A stretch of DNA of 64,000 nucleotides, taken from contig NC_018014.1 of the NCBI RefSeq assembly GCF_000265425.1, forward strand, positions 1,426,001 through 1,490,000, given 5' to 3'. Positions within the stretch are counted from its first letter, which is position 1; the number at the start of each line of letters is the position of its first letter. The notes beneath the pieces are model-generated. The model had not been told where the DNA came from and did not search any database. It saw only the letters and a program-made list of their open reading frames with translations. Source of the DNA: Terriglobus roseus DSM 18391. Its GTDB lineage: Bacteria > Acidobacteriota > Terriglobia > Terriglobales > Acidobacteriaceae. A program made the position numbers and the translations under genes. This document shows, one piece after another, positions 34,931 through 44,572 of the stretch.

Positions 34931-36816
34931 GATGCACCACCCGGCTGAGGGAAGCAGCCACGTCCCTTGACCGAAGGATCCCGCAACACCATAAACGCGG
35001 ATGTCCTGTAAATCACCCGATAACGTGAATCCAGAGGCGCATCATGCAGCAAAGTACGATAGGCAGACTCGTACTCCGCTGCGGCGTCGATGTGTCTCCA
35101 ATCCGAATCAAGGATCAGGTACTCATAGACGGCGCTGTGATACTGCTGCAACCGGTGCGTCTGGTAAAGACAATCGCGATTCGCAAGTAAGGGGAGAAGG
35201 TAACGAGGGGCCGCCACCGAAGCGCCAGCCGGTACAAAGGCGGCAACTCTCCGGGCCTCGCCCGTCCACGCCTTCATACGCAGCTCGTCCTCCTGGAGGG
35301 CCCCAGTCAGGAAAACCAGTGTGCCAAGACTGAGAGAAAGAAAAACTAGCGGAGGCACACGCGCACTGCGAAGTCCAAGGTGTGCCAGCTTTGCGGGCAG
35401 ACCGCGACCGGTTGCACACAGCAAAGCGCTGATGAAGAGCAGCACTGACGGTACAACCGAGTACTGAGCAGCAATAACAGTGGTGATGCATCGCCCCGGG
35501 CCGGCGAGCAGATTGATCGCCAGAAACGGCAAAGAGGTTAGCACCAAAGGGCTTGCAAAAGGCAACAGCAATCCAGTTGGTGTCAACAGTTGCTTCAGGT
35601 AGACAAGGTTGTTATGCGGCAGCAGGGTCGTTTGTGGACTGCTGCAAACGCGAGTGAGCATCTGAGCGGGAGTCTGTCCGAGGTGACTGAAGCATGCGTC
35701 TGTCACGAAGGAAGCACCATGCAACGCATGCGGCAGCACATAAAGATAAGAGAGCGCTCCCCATACCACCCCTCCAAGCAGTGGTGTGAGAACCCAGCGA
35801 CTGTTCTTGCGCTGAAGCAGCGCAACACAGGCAAGCATGATCGCAAACAGTGCTAGGTCCTCCCGGACTAGCAGCGTGAGTCCGAGCCAGCACAGGAACT
35901 GTCGATACTCACCGCGCAGGTAAAAGAGAAGCGTATACAGGAGCGGAAGCGCAACAAAGCTCAAAGGATAGAAATCAAAACTAGTTTGGTAGTAGATCGC
36001 CGGTAAGAAGAGAAAAGCGGCTCCCCACAGTCGCGCATTCTTATCTGCTGTATAGATGCGGGCGATGTGGTACGCCGGAAAGATGCATGCGACCATCGCT
36101 ACATTGCGCAGCACAAGCAGTGTGATCGGGCTGGGAAATAATGCATAGAACGGTAAAAAAAGAAACATAATGGGCGAGTTGTGCCCCGCGAAATCGGTCG
36201 TTACGGTGTGTGAGTAAAGAAGATCTTGCAGCAGTGAACCCCAGAACAAATGACCGTTAAGCGTGGTGTGCATAATCTGCGCAAAGTAAGCCAGATCCTG
36301 CCCAACATATCCCAGGACGTAATACTTTCGGACTGCAAGCGCCGTGACCCCGGCAAAGAAAGTCCCAGCGATTATCCAAAACAACAGCCCACTCCCGCGT
36401 GCGCTGCGACGCTCATTTGCGACAGTCTCTTCTGGGCCAGTCGCCAGCATCACCCACAGTGCAGTGACGATCGCAAACAGAAGAGCCGACCGGAGGCCTG
36501 GCGGACGCACCCTTCCGATGTACTCCGGTACGAACAAGAGCAGCAACGTAAAAGCAACGGACGATCTGGAAAGCGACAGCACCACCGTTCCGGATCGGCT
36601 GTTCACAGCGCCGATGGCGGCGATCGTAGTGCATGCGCCACCGACGCACAGAAATGCAATGGCCACACCAGGCAGACCTAGCGACCGGAAGAAGGCAAGC
36701 CACAGCCAGACCCCGACGGAGACCGCCCCCAGTAGCACTGAGAACAGCGGTCTCCAGGCGAGAAGTGCACGAACGTCCAGCCGTGTTCGCCGTAAGCTAA
36801 CCAGGAACGAAGTCAT
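34927..36816 (-). CDS. DUF2079-family polytopic membrane protein
   Basis: This 629-residue protein has about twelve membrane helices. It shows the DUF2079 pattern GQDLAYFAQIMHTTLNGHLFW, HNSPIMFLFLPFYALFPSPITLLVLRNVAM and LLVREDLALFAIMLACVAL, then a long soluble C-terminal part (about 530-629). The conserved D and E residues in periplasmic loops recall GT-C glycosyltransferases that use polyprenyl-phosphate sugars, though the family is uncharacterised. It follows the giant secreted-protein gene by 16 bp with AAGG upstream of the ATG. In this locus it could decorate the polymer from an Und-P-sugar, perhaps the one moved by the two SMR-like subunits at 50.2-51.0 kb. That link is inference. Confidence 0.8.
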   Translation of the reverse strand: MTSFLVSLRRTRLDVRALLAWRPLFSVLLGAVSVGVWLWLAFFRSLGLPGVAIAFLCVGGACTTIAAIGAVNSRSGTVVLSLSRSSVAFTLLLLFVPEYIGRVRPPGLRSALLFAIVTALWVMLATGPEETVANERRSARGSGLLFWIIAGTFFAGVTALAVRKYYVLGYVGQDLAYFAQIMHTTLNGHLFWGSLLQDLLYSHTVTTDFAGHNSPIMFLFLPFYALFPSPITLLVLRNVAMVACIFPAYHIARIYTADKNARLWGAAFLFLPAIYYQTSFDFYPLSFVALPLLYTLLFYLRGEYRQFLCWLGLTLLVREDLALFAIMLACVALLQRKNSRWVLTPLLGGVVWGALSYLYVLPHALHGASFVTDACFSHLGQTPAQMLTRVCSSPQTTLLPHNNLVYLKQLLTPTGLLLPFASPLVLTSLPFLAINLLAGPGRCITTVIAAQYSVVPSVLLFISALLCATGRGLPAKLAHLGLRSARVPPLVFLSLSLGTLVFLTGALQEDELRMKAWTGEARRVAAFVPAGASVAAPRYLLPLLANRDCLYQTHRLQQYHSAVYEYLILDSDWRHIDAAAEYESAYRTLLHDAPLDSRYRVIYRTSAFMVLRDPSVKGRGCFPQPGGAS

Positions 36817-36832
36817 AGGTATGCCTTGTCGT

Positions 36833-39800
36833 TTACTGCTGTACGGTTACGTTGCTGAAGCTGATAGGTCGCGACGAGACATCGAGTGCGATTGCACCCG
36901 ATGACAAGGTGCTGTCTGACGCACTGATAACTAACTTCGCGTCGTAATACACCATGATCTGGTTACCCGTAAACTGCAGTCGCACAGTGTGAGGCGCAGT
37001 GTCCAGAACCAGCGCGGCCGACTGTGCCAGCGTGGACAGTCCGGCCGTATCGATGTTCCATCCAGTCGTCCGGTAAAGAACAATCTTGCTGTCCGCCGGG
37101 TACAACCAGACTGCATAAGAAGCACCAGTGGCGAGGTTCACACGCCCACGGATACCACCCGGATAGTTCAATTGATTGGTGAGCGTGATCTTCGTGGAGA
37201 CGCTGTAATCCGTCCAGGAAGAACTGCCGGCGTATTGCTGCGTGTGTCCGCCGCCGTTGTAGGTATAGCTGCCGTTGCTAATTGACCAGCCGGAGGAAAG
37301 ACCCAGCGGCGAGGCGGTCCACTGGGTGTCGCCGACAGGGAAGTTGTCCTGGAACAGCAGGCTTCCCAGATGCAGTGTGACCGGCAATGTCAGAGTCGAG
37401 GCGGCGTTGGTCGAACTCAGCGTAACGTTTGCAACCGTCGTCCCGGCAGCAAGGGCAGACGTAGCTGGTGTGAGCGTCAGGTTTCCCGGAGCGCTTGCGC
37501 TGGCTGGTGTGGGAGTGAGCCACGCGGCATTGCTCGACGCAGACCACGGCATCGTTCCAGTGCCAGCGTTCTGTACCGCAACGACCACTGGCGCTGGTGA
37601 CGTCCCGGTCGGGCTGAACAGGTAGACACTTGCCGGATTGGTCTGAACGATCGCCGTGGACACTGCTGACACGGTGAATGCGACGCTTATTGTGACAGCG
37701 TTCCCGCTGGATGGTGTGACCGTAACGGTTCCGGAGTAAGTACCAGCGGCAAGTGTCGCAGCATTCGCCGTCACGTTGAACGAAGCAGGTGTTGACGCTC
37801 CGGTAGCAGGCGTCGCCGTTAACCAGGCTGCACTAGAGGACGCGCTCCAGCTCACGCTCGACGACGAAGCCAGGGCGACACTCTGTGTTGCAGCCGTAGC
37901 TCCGGCGGCAGCGCTGAAGCTGAGTGACGCTGGCGACGCCGTGACAGTGGTCTGCGCCCCCACCAGGTTCGACAGGACGATGCTGTTATACGTAACGATC
38001 TGATTTGAAGGGTCAAGGGCGACTACCCCTGACGTATAGGTCGCGTCGGTAGCAGATATCAACTGCACACCGTCGTACAGCACTTTCAACGCGCTGCCCT
38101 TCATGGACAGCGTTACCGTGTGGGCACTTGTGTCGAATAGGAGTTGCGAATATGTGCCCAACAGGGTGTATCCATTGGAAATGCTCCAATCGACCACCTT
38201 GTAAAGATTGATGGTGTGGTCGCCGGGATAGAACCAGACGGCGTAGCCGGATCCATTCACTGGGTTCACACGCCCGCGGAAGCCACCGGGATAGTTGGAC
38301 ACAGGAAGTGTTAAGTTGACGGCAAGGTCATAATCTGTCCAACCCGCGCTTCCCGTATAGATCGGAACCTCTCCGCCGCCGTTGTAACGCAGCGCCGTGC
38401 CGGTCGTGCTCCATCCCGCGAGGCCTCCAAGATAGGTGCTCGTCCACGAACTAAGGCTCGATACGGGCAGAGATACGGGTTGCGCCAACACCTGGAACGT
38501 GACAGTAACCACCAGCGTCTGGGGGATACTGTTGGCAACAATGGTCACTGCACCGCTGTAGGTACCGGCCGGGAGCGCCCCTGCGATAACAGACGCGGTA
38601 AGCGTTCCTGGGGTGCCACCGCTGCTTGGCGTTACTGTCAGCCACGACGCGTTCGACGACGCGGTCCAGTTCACGTTCGTGCCGCTCAAATTAGTGATTG
38701 AAAGTGACTGCGACGCCGCCGTTGTCGTACCAACTGCCTGATTGAAAGACAACGCTGTGGCGCTTACCGAAAGGCTCGGAGTGGTAGGCGTAACCGTAAG
38801 TGTCACGGCAACAACCCACGGGCTCGGGGTGGCCGTCGCAGAAGTGAAGGTCAGGTTGCCACTGTACGTTCCTGCTGCAAGACCCGTGCTGGTAACGCTG
38901 ACAGATACGGTGGATCCAGAAACGCCAGTGGTCGGTGTGGCGTGCAGCCATGACGCGCTGCTGTTAACACTCCAGGAAAAACTCCCTGAACCAAGGTTTG
39001 CCACGGTCAGAGACTTATTCGCTGGCGACGTCCCCGCCGGTGTCGTAAAGCTTAGCGTCGACGGCGATACTTGCATCGTCGGTGGTTGTGCATTCGCAAA
39101 CGTGTACGTTCCACCGTTACTGAACCCGGGCACGGACAACAGTTGGCCTTCATTGTCGCCATAGAAGACGTACGCCTTCGTCGGTATCAGATGGCCATCT
39201 GCATCCGTGGCCGCACCTGTGAAGCTAAGTGATAGCGTCGATGACGTGGCAGTCCCAGCTGTCAGCAGCGAGTGATTGCGGGCACGCAGGTAATCACCCA
39301 TGCCATCCATGTATTGATGAATACCCTTGTTTGCGCTGATCCACTGCGACAGTTGGGATATAAAAGACTGCCTCTCCGTCGTCGTCGAGTACTCCAGGTT
39401 GTCACCGTCATGGGTGTAGATCTGGACAGGCTGCATGCCCGACCAGAAATGCCACATGTAGTACTCCCATTGATTCAAACTCTGCGCAACTGTGTAGTTG
39501 TTCTGGGTACTCGGCCAAAGCGCATCGGCTCGCGGAAAGCGGCCACCCGACTGGCCTACCTGCGATGCGAAGGCAAAGAATGTCTTTGCGGGTTGACCGG
39601 CAACGCTGTGAACAACCATGTCATCCGCATAGAAGAATGGGAAGGTCTCCTCATAGTCCACGGGGTAGATGGGTTGTTGCTCATAGATACGGAAAGGCCC
39701 GTAAGGAATTCGCTGTGCGGCAGTCTTTGGGTAGTCAAAGTAATAGGTCCCCGGCGACTGCGGTGTTGTCAGGTACCGGATTCCAAGGCTATTCCACATC

Positions 39801-41032
39801 TCAGCGCCGCTATTGTCAGAGATATCCCAGTAGTGGCCAACCAGGGATCTGCCAAAAGCAGGGAACGTATCGCTCCCGCCCTGTCCCAACTTCCACTGCA
39901 GTGCAGAAGCAACACTGGCCTGCCACTGCGAATCCGTGTTCGGCGCGGTTAGATTCCAGTAAAGATCTCCGCCAGAACCGTAATTAAGTCCATGGGGCGT
40001 CGCATGCATATTGTTTGCATTGATGGCGCTGATCATCTGCGCACGCTCACCGCCCGGCGTAGACAGCGACCCCAGTTGGATATTCAACTGCGGCAACCAC
40101 GGGCCTCCCGTGCCATCCGCTGCAACCGTTCCTGTCAGGCTCGTGTTCCACATGTCCGGGATGCGTGACATCACGCCGGGCTCGTTATCGTCCATTTGGA
40201 TCGCAGCGAGTCTGGGGTAGCCCCGAAGCACGAATGGCTTGCGTGCCGCCCACACTAGACTTCGCCAGAACAAATCGTCCACACCTTGAACGAATCCGAA
40301 GCGGTCCGCATGCATATAGTCGTAAGTGGTGAAATCCACAATGCGACCTTGGCCATAGGAGCCGGCAACGATCAGCGGATCGGTGCCAAGGCGCGCTACG
40401 ACATTCCCCGTTGCGCCGGTCAGAATCGTTGCATTGGACGCGATTACTGTGACGCCGTTGCCGTGATAGGGATAGGTAATATCTCCGGTTGGATCGTTCA
40501 GCCAATGGCGCTGCAGCGCGGTAATGTAGTGCGGCGTCGATCCGCCCACCTGCACGGCCGCAGGGATCACGATGCTCGTCTGGTCTGATCCTAAGGTTGC
40601 TCCCGTTGCATGGAACATCGTCTGGATGTGATTCTGTGTGCCCACGGCCTGGGCACTATCCAGATTGATGAATCCGGAGCCGCCTGTTACTGCGGTGACG
40701 ATTGCGTTCTGCCAGGCGGCATTCGGCGCAAGTCCATTGTGAGCCGCAATAATCAATTGTGACGAGTTAAGGTTGATCGCTGCCGTAACGCTGATGTCAA
40801 TGACCTTGTAGGGAACTTGAAGATGCACAAGGTAGCGTTCTGGACCTTTTTGATAAGAGCCCGGGTTCGTGCTGCTGGTGTTATAGCCAGAAGGCACTGC
40901 CGAGTTCACAAGCACTACAACGGTAAGATCCTGTGTTTGTGCAGCGGCAAACGTTGACCCCAACATGAGGAACCAGAGCAAAGTAAGTAGACAATGGACC
41001 AGGTAGTTCGTGCTTCTCTTTGAACCGCGCAT
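36833..41032 (-). CDS. Giant secreted protein: deacetylase-like N-terminus with BACON and LamG-like repeats
   Basis: This 1399-residue exported protein (signal peptide ending FAAAQ) has three parts. Residues about 25-640 form a large module with a flavodoxin/amidotransferase-like start, an IQMDDNEPG segment near 281, TPHGLNYG and GHYWDISDNSG. This recalls NodB-type or CE18/Agd3-like deacetylases, but the match is loose. Two BACON-like domains follow (about 650-830), then a LamG-like module (about 860-1020), two more BACON-like domains (about 1030-1200) and a second LamG-like module (about 1215-1399). The last is a clear duplicate of the first (YNGGG, WTDYSV, YPGGIRGRVN, YAVWLYP). AAGGA lies before ATG 41032. 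It sits inside the EPS operon between BY-kinase and DUF2079 genes, so polymer modification or cell-surface retention is likely. Confidence 0.7.
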   Translation of the reverse strand: MRGSKRSTNYLVHCLLTLLWFLMLGSTFAAAQTQDLTVVVLVNSAVPSGYNTSSTNPGSYQKGPERYLVHLQVPYKVIDISVTAAINLNSSQLIIAAHNGLAPNAAWQNAIVTAVTGGSGFINLDSAQAVGTQNHIQTMFHATGATLGSDQTSIVIPAAVQVGGSTPHYITALQRHWLNDPTGDITYPYHGNGVTVIASNATILTGATGNVVARLGTDPLIVAGSYGQGRIVDFTTYDYMHADRFGFVQGVDDLFWRSLVWAARKPFVLRGYPRLAAIQMDDNEPGVMSRIPDMWNTSLTGTVAADGTGGPWLPQLNIQLGSLSTPGGERAQMISAINANNMHATPHGLNYGSGGDLYWNLTAPNTDSQWQASVASALQWKLGQGGSDTFPAFGRSLVGHYWDISDNSGAEMWNSLGIRYLTTPQSPGTYYFDYPKTAAQRIPYGPFRIYEQQPIYPVDYEETFPFFYADDMVVHSVAGQPAKTFFAFASQVGQSGGRFPRADALWPSTQNNYTVAQSLNQWEYYMWHFWSGMQPVQIYTHDGDNLEYSTTTERQSFISQLSQWISANKGIHQYMDGMGDYLRARNHSLLTAGTATSSTLSLSFTGAATDADGHLIPTKAYVFYGDNEGQLLSVPGFSNGGTYTFANAQPPTMQVSPSTLSFTTPAGTSPANKSLTVANLGSGSFSWSVNSSASWLHATPTTGVSGSTVSVSVTSTGLAAGTYSGNLTFTSATATPSPWVVAVTLTVTPTTPSLSVSATALSFNQAVGTTTAASQSLSITNLSGTNVNWTASSNASWLTVTPSSGGTPGTLTASVIAGALPAGTYSGAVTIVANSIPQTLVVTVTFQVLAQPVSLPVSSLSSWTSTYLGGLAGWSTTGTALRYNGGGEVPIYTGSAGWTDYDLAVNLTLPVSNYPGGFRGRVNPVNGSGYAVWFYPGDHTINLYKVVDWSISNGYTLLGTYSQLLFDTSAHTVTLSMKGSALKVLYDGVQLISATDATYTSGVVALDPSNQIVTYNSIVLSNLVGAQTTVTASPASLSFSAAAGATAATQSVALASSSSVSWSASSSAAWLTATPATGASTPASFNVTANAATLAAGTYSGTVTVTPSSGNAVTISVAFTVSAVSTAIVQTNPASVYLFSPTGTSPAPVVVAVQNAGTGTMPWSASSNAAWLTPTPASASAPGNLTLTPATSALAAGTTVANVTLSSTNAASTLTLPVTLHLGSLLFQDNFPVGDTQWTASPLGLSSGWSISNGSYTYNGGGHTQQYAGSSSWTDYSVSTKITLTNQLNYPGGIRGRVNLATGASYAVWLYPADSKIVLYRTTGWNIDTAGLSTLAQSAALVLDTAPHTVRLQFTGNQIMVYYDAKLVISASDSTLSSGAIALDVSSRPISFSNVTVQQ

Positions 41033-41042
41033 AGTGTTTTCC

Positions 41043-41834
41043 TTAGTATCGGTATCCGTAGCTTTCAGAAAGAGTGACATCGTTGTAGACAAGAAAATTC
41101 AACCGGTCGCCCAGGTGGCTGGCCGCGCGTTCCAGCATGCCGCGTGGAGTCACACGTTCCCGGACCACCATCAAGACCAGGTCCACGCGTGGCAGGATCT
41201 CTTCCACGTCGGACGCTGCGAGGACAGGCGGCCCGTCGATCACCACCCAGGCAAACGTCTCCCTTGCCCAGCGGATAACATCCACCACGGCCTGGGTGCG
41301 TAGAAGCTTCAAAGATTTCGGAGCTGGTTCGTCCAGTCCAAGGAAGAAGAGAGGCACCTGCGCGAGTCGCGTTATCGCATCGATCGGCTCAGCTTCGCCA
41401 GACAGCACATCGACCAATCCGTACGGCGGCCGGCCCGGCAGAAAATTGTGCTGGCTGGGACGGCGCAGATCAAGCTCCAGCAGCAGGGTGCTGTGGCCGG
41501 CCTCTGCCAGAGCCCACGCCATGTTGTGCGCGTTCAAACTCTTTCCGTCGCCGGGGCCGGGGCTCGTGATCAGTACGGTTCCACCATTGGGACTCAGGTT
41601 GCATAATCTCCGTCGCATCAGGCGGAACTGCTCCGCAGCAATACCGTAGGGATCTGTTTCAAAGATTGATCGCTGATGTTCCTTCCCATTGGCCGACGGC
41701 TTTAGACGTGGCACACCATCGAGCACTCCCTCGAACTCAGGGATTGAGTCAGTCGGGATAAAATGCCGGTCGTTCATCTGCTTCAGGGTGCCGGCGGCTT
41801 TCGAAGAGTCATAACGTACGGAGAGAGGGGTCAT
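41043..41834 (-). CDS. BY-kinase, CpsD/CapB-type tyrosine autokinase
   Basis: This cytoplasmic ATPase of about 263 residues has Walker A SPGPGDGKS, a Walker A'-like LLLELDLRRP (usually an Asp where the first Glu stands) and Walker B-like WVVIDGPPV. It ends in a short Tyr cluster (SESYGYRY), the usual autophosphorylation site. It partners the Wzz protein encoded immediately upstream to control polymer length and export. ATG 41834 was chosen because GGAGG lies 8 nt upstream; the TTG at 41849 is less likely. The gene starts one base after the Wzz stop. Confidence 0.9.
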   Translation of the reverse strand: MTPLSVRYDSSKAAGTLKQMNDRHFIPTDSIPEFEGVLDGVPRLKPSANGKEHQRSIFETDPYGIAAEQFRLMRRRLCNLSPNGGTVLITSPGPGDGKSLNAHNMAWALAEAGHSTLLLELDLRRPSQHNFLPGRPPYGLVDVLSGEAEPIDAITRLAQVPLFFLGLDEPAPKSLKLLRTQAVVDVIRWARETFAWVVIDGPPVLAASDVEEILPRVDLVLMVVRERVTPRGMLERAASHLGDRLNFLVYNDVTLSESYGYRY

Positions 41835-41835
41835 A

Positions 41836-43317
41836 TCAATGGCCTCCAAGCGAAAGCCGGGTAGTGGTCGTCAGCGCACGGCCAGTTGACGCGGGACGAA
41901 TGTTGGGAGTGGTGCCGAGAACCGGGACCATCGGCAAACAGTCATGCAGCTCGGCTTCGGACTTCAGGGTGCGATCCATAGACTCGGCGAGGAATCCTAC
42001 CGCCAGGCTTGCGGCCAGCGCCGCGAAAAAGGAACCAAAGAGTAGTGGCACGCGCTTCGGACCAACGGGTGCGTCGGGGATACGGGCGCGGTCCAGCATG
42101 GTGAAACTCCCCCCCTGCTGCTCACGCTCCAGTTGCGCTGCCATCTGTGCGGAATAGGTTTTTTCTAAGAGCACGTTGTAGTGATCCCGCGTCGTGTTGT
42201 AGTCACGGGACAGCTGAGAGATCTCCTGCTCACGAAGCGGCTCGGAGTCGATCCGGCGTTGATAGCGCTGGATCGATGCCTCGATGTTGCGCCCCACACT
42301 CTCCAGACGAGCGCGGTCGCGACGGATCAACTGCAGATGTGTGGCGCTGCCATCTTCCGGATCGGGTGCGGCCGCAGCTGCTTCAACGCGTGCCTGCGGC
42401 AGCGTCGCAATCCGCTCGTCTAGGGCACGGATGTCGGCCTGCTTACGTGCCACATCCGGGAAGCGATCCGTGTAATGCCTGCGCAACTCTGCCAGTTCCG
42501 ATTGCGCCGTGGCACGCTCCGCATACAGTCTCTGCCTCAGCGTCGGAGTGTTCGTATCGCCCCGTTTGGCGGAACTGTCAGTACCCATTGAGCCCGATAG
42601 AATTGCCTCGTGGTCCAGTCGGCTCTGCGCTTCCGTATTGGCTTGTAACTCCACCTGTAGCCTCGCCAGCGTCTGCATGTTCGCCTGCATCTGGTCGGGT
42701 AACTCCCCCAGATGCTCCATCTTGTAAATGCGCAGCCGCTCTTCCAGCCGGTCCAGCTCCATCTTCGTGGAATGAAGCTCATTCTCCAGAAACTTCGTGG
42801 TCCCAAGCGCCTCTTGTTCGCGATCATGCAGATTCCAGGAGATGAATGACTCCGCCAGCCGGTTGGCCACTGTTGCGACCTCCTCCGCAGATTCGCCGGT
42901 GTAACTCAGCGAAAAGGCGCTAAGACCTTCGGCGTTATGCTTCAACTGAATGCCGATGTTCTTACGCATCCGTTCAATCAGCTCTTCACGGCTTGTGCTG
43001 TCTCGTAGCTTCGGAAACAGCTTGTATTCCTGGATGATTGCGTCCAGTCGCGAAGAACTCAGGATCTGCTGACTCAAGGTATCCAGGCGTTGACTTGCGT
43101 CGGCGGTCACCACGCCGCTGACATACTTATCCGAGATTCGCTGTGGATCCACCAGGATCTGTGTCTCGGACCGGTAGACGTTCGGCATGCGCATGACAAA
43201 CGTCACCGAGGCGCAGAGAATGATTGCGAACACGAGAAGGATCAAGCGCAGGCGATAACGCATCGCCTGCACCAGGCTATAAATCCGGTCGACCGGGGAC
43301 ATTGCGTCACTTGCCAT
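41836..43317 (-). CDS. Polysaccharide co-polymerase (Wzz/GumC family)
   Basis: The 493-residue inner-membrane protein has two membrane helices (about 20-40, LILLVFAIILCASVTFVM; and about 425-445, VPLLFGSFFAALAASLAVGFL). A Wzz domain (MPNVYRSETQILVDPQRI), a long periplasmic coiled coil (about 170-390) and the G-rich/Pro motif ARIPDAPVGPKRV precede the second helix. It sets chain length and docks the BY-kinase and outer-membrane exporter. ATG 43317 has GAGGG 5 nt upstream and overlaps the barrel gene by 11 bp. The C-terminal tail lacks a kinase domain, which is encoded separately. Confidence 0.92.
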   Translation of the reverse strand: MASDAMSPVDRIYSLVQAMRYRLRLILLVFAIILCASVTFVMRMPNVYRSETQILVDPQRISDKYVSGVVTADASQRLDTLSQQILSSSRLDAIIQEYKLFPKLRDSTSREELIERMRKNIGIQLKHNAEGLSAFSLSYTGESAEEVATVANRLAESFISWNLHDREQEALGTTKFLENELHSTKMELDRLEERLRIYKMEHLGELPDQMQANMQTLARLQVELQANTEAQSRLDHEAILSGSMGTDSSAKRGDTNTPTLRQRLYAERATAQSELAELRRHYTDRFPDVARKQADIRALDERIATLPQARVEAAAAAPDPEDGSATHLQLIRRDRARLESVGRNIEASIQRYQRRIDSEPLREQEISQLSRDYNTTRDHYNVLLEKTYSAQMAAQLEREQQGGSFTMLDRARIPDAPVGPKRVPLLFGSFFAALAASLAVGFLAESMDRTLKSEAELHDCLPMVPVLGTTPNIRPASTGRALTTTTRLSLGGH

Positions 43318-44572
43318 TGGACCCTCGGGATTGTGCACAGCAGGTAAAGGTGGCGAAGAAAAGTGTGCGGGAAAGATCGACCGAAGACGCTGTCCGCTGG
43401 AAGTGCCGCATCGTCAACGCAGCCTCTGCAATAAATCCAATCTGACGACGCAGCGTACCTGCGACGAAGTACCCGGTTACATCGCTTGCCAGGGAAGCGG
43501 TTCCACCGTGGTAGTTGGTGTACCCACCGTTCGCGGAAAAAGTAAACTTGCGTGGATTGCCGATCTCCATGCCGCCGTAGCCTGACGTCTCCCAGAGCGA
43601 CCCCGTCACGGACCCATTCCCGCGGTGGCGGCTTGTGCCTACATACACACGCGTCCCGCGAACCGTCTGCTGAGAAACGATCGCCTCAAATTGGTACTGA
43701 CCAGTGCACTGTGCTGAGCCGAACGCTGGGCCTACCGACCCGTCAACGCGGAGGTTTGACGTAATCCGCAGAGCGGCAAACCCCGTCAGGTTCGCGGTCG
43801 TGCACGTGCCTGAGCCAAAGTTTTGTTGGCTCCCTTCGGCTCTAGCTCCCACCAGCAGGTGTGGTCCGTAGTACTGACGGTAAGCACCATTCAAATTGAA
43901 TTGGTCGTTCGAAGCGCCGGCGCCCAGGAAGTTGTTGAAGCTGCCGCCGCCTCCGATCGTGAAGGCTCGCGTCGCAGAGATCTCATGATCCAACACCACA
44001 CCGCCAGACTGCCGCAGCGTCTTTCCTGTTACGACAGCCGCCAGGACATCACTGTTGTCGATTGGTTGTGTATTGACGGCTGCAAGGCTTACTGAACCCG
44101 TCGCCCGCACAGAGTCAGCACCATAGCTGTTTGTTACGTTGAATCCCAACGTCGTTACACGACTGATCGCATGGGTCAGGTTGAAAGACGTTACTTGGTA
44201 CTGCTGCAACGCAATATCACTCCCGGGAAATAGAAGGACCGTGCCATCGTGGGCGAGAGTCATCGAACTCCGGCGAGTACGAAGTCCCAGTGCCAGGCGA
44301 GCCTGCAACGAATTAAATTGCGAACTCAGACCGGGAATGTTATTGACGGAAGAGTCGTTGCCATAACTCGTTGACACCATCAGGTCAAGCGATGTGCCGT
44401 TCTCGACGTTCAGTCCCGCGTTCACCGACCGTGGTCGCAATGCCTCTGACTTGTCCGCGAGCGTGTCCGCAGACAAGCCACGATCTTCGCGCGATGCTTG
44501 TTGCGCGTGACCGTTCCATGGCGAACTGCACAGAAGGACCGCGCAGACAAGCTCCAGCGATGGCCGCGTCAT
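43307..44572 (-). CDS. Outer-membrane beta-barrel protein of the EPS export operon
   Basis: This 421-residue protein has a signal peptide (about 1-23, NGHAQ). Alternating amphipathic strands follow along its whole length (SLDLMVSTSYGNDSS, SLQARLALGLRTRRSSMTLAH, HLLVGARAEGSQQNFGSG, GGMEIGNPRKFTFSANGGYTNY), consistent with a porin-like barrel of about 16-18 strands. I do not recognise a named family. It lies between the short OPX gene (4-bp overlap) and Wzz gene (11-bp overlap). Short OPX proteins in Myxococcus pair with such barrels, which form the outer-membrane pore. That role is the best inference here. Confidence 0.7.
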   Translation of the reverse strand: MTRPSLELVCAVLLCSSPWNGHAQQASREDRGLSADTLADKSEALRPRSVNAGLNVENGTSLDLMVSTSYGNDSSVNNIPGLSSQFNSLQARLALGLRTRRSSMTLAHDGTVLLFPGSDIALQQYQVTSFNLTHAISRVTTLGFNVTNSYGADSVRATGSVSLAAVNTQPIDNSDVLAAVVTGKTLRQSGGVVLDHEISATRAFTIGGGGSFNNFLGAGASNDQFNLNGAYRQYYGPHLLVGARAEGSQQNFGSGTCTTANLTGFAALRITSNLRVDGSVGPAFGSAQCTGQYQFEAIVSQQTVRGTRVYVGTSRHRGNGSVTGSLWETSGYGGMEIGNPRKFTFSANGGYTNYHGGTASLASDVTGYFVAGTLRRQIGFIAEAALTMRHFQRTASSVDLSRTLFFATFTCCAQSRGSNGK

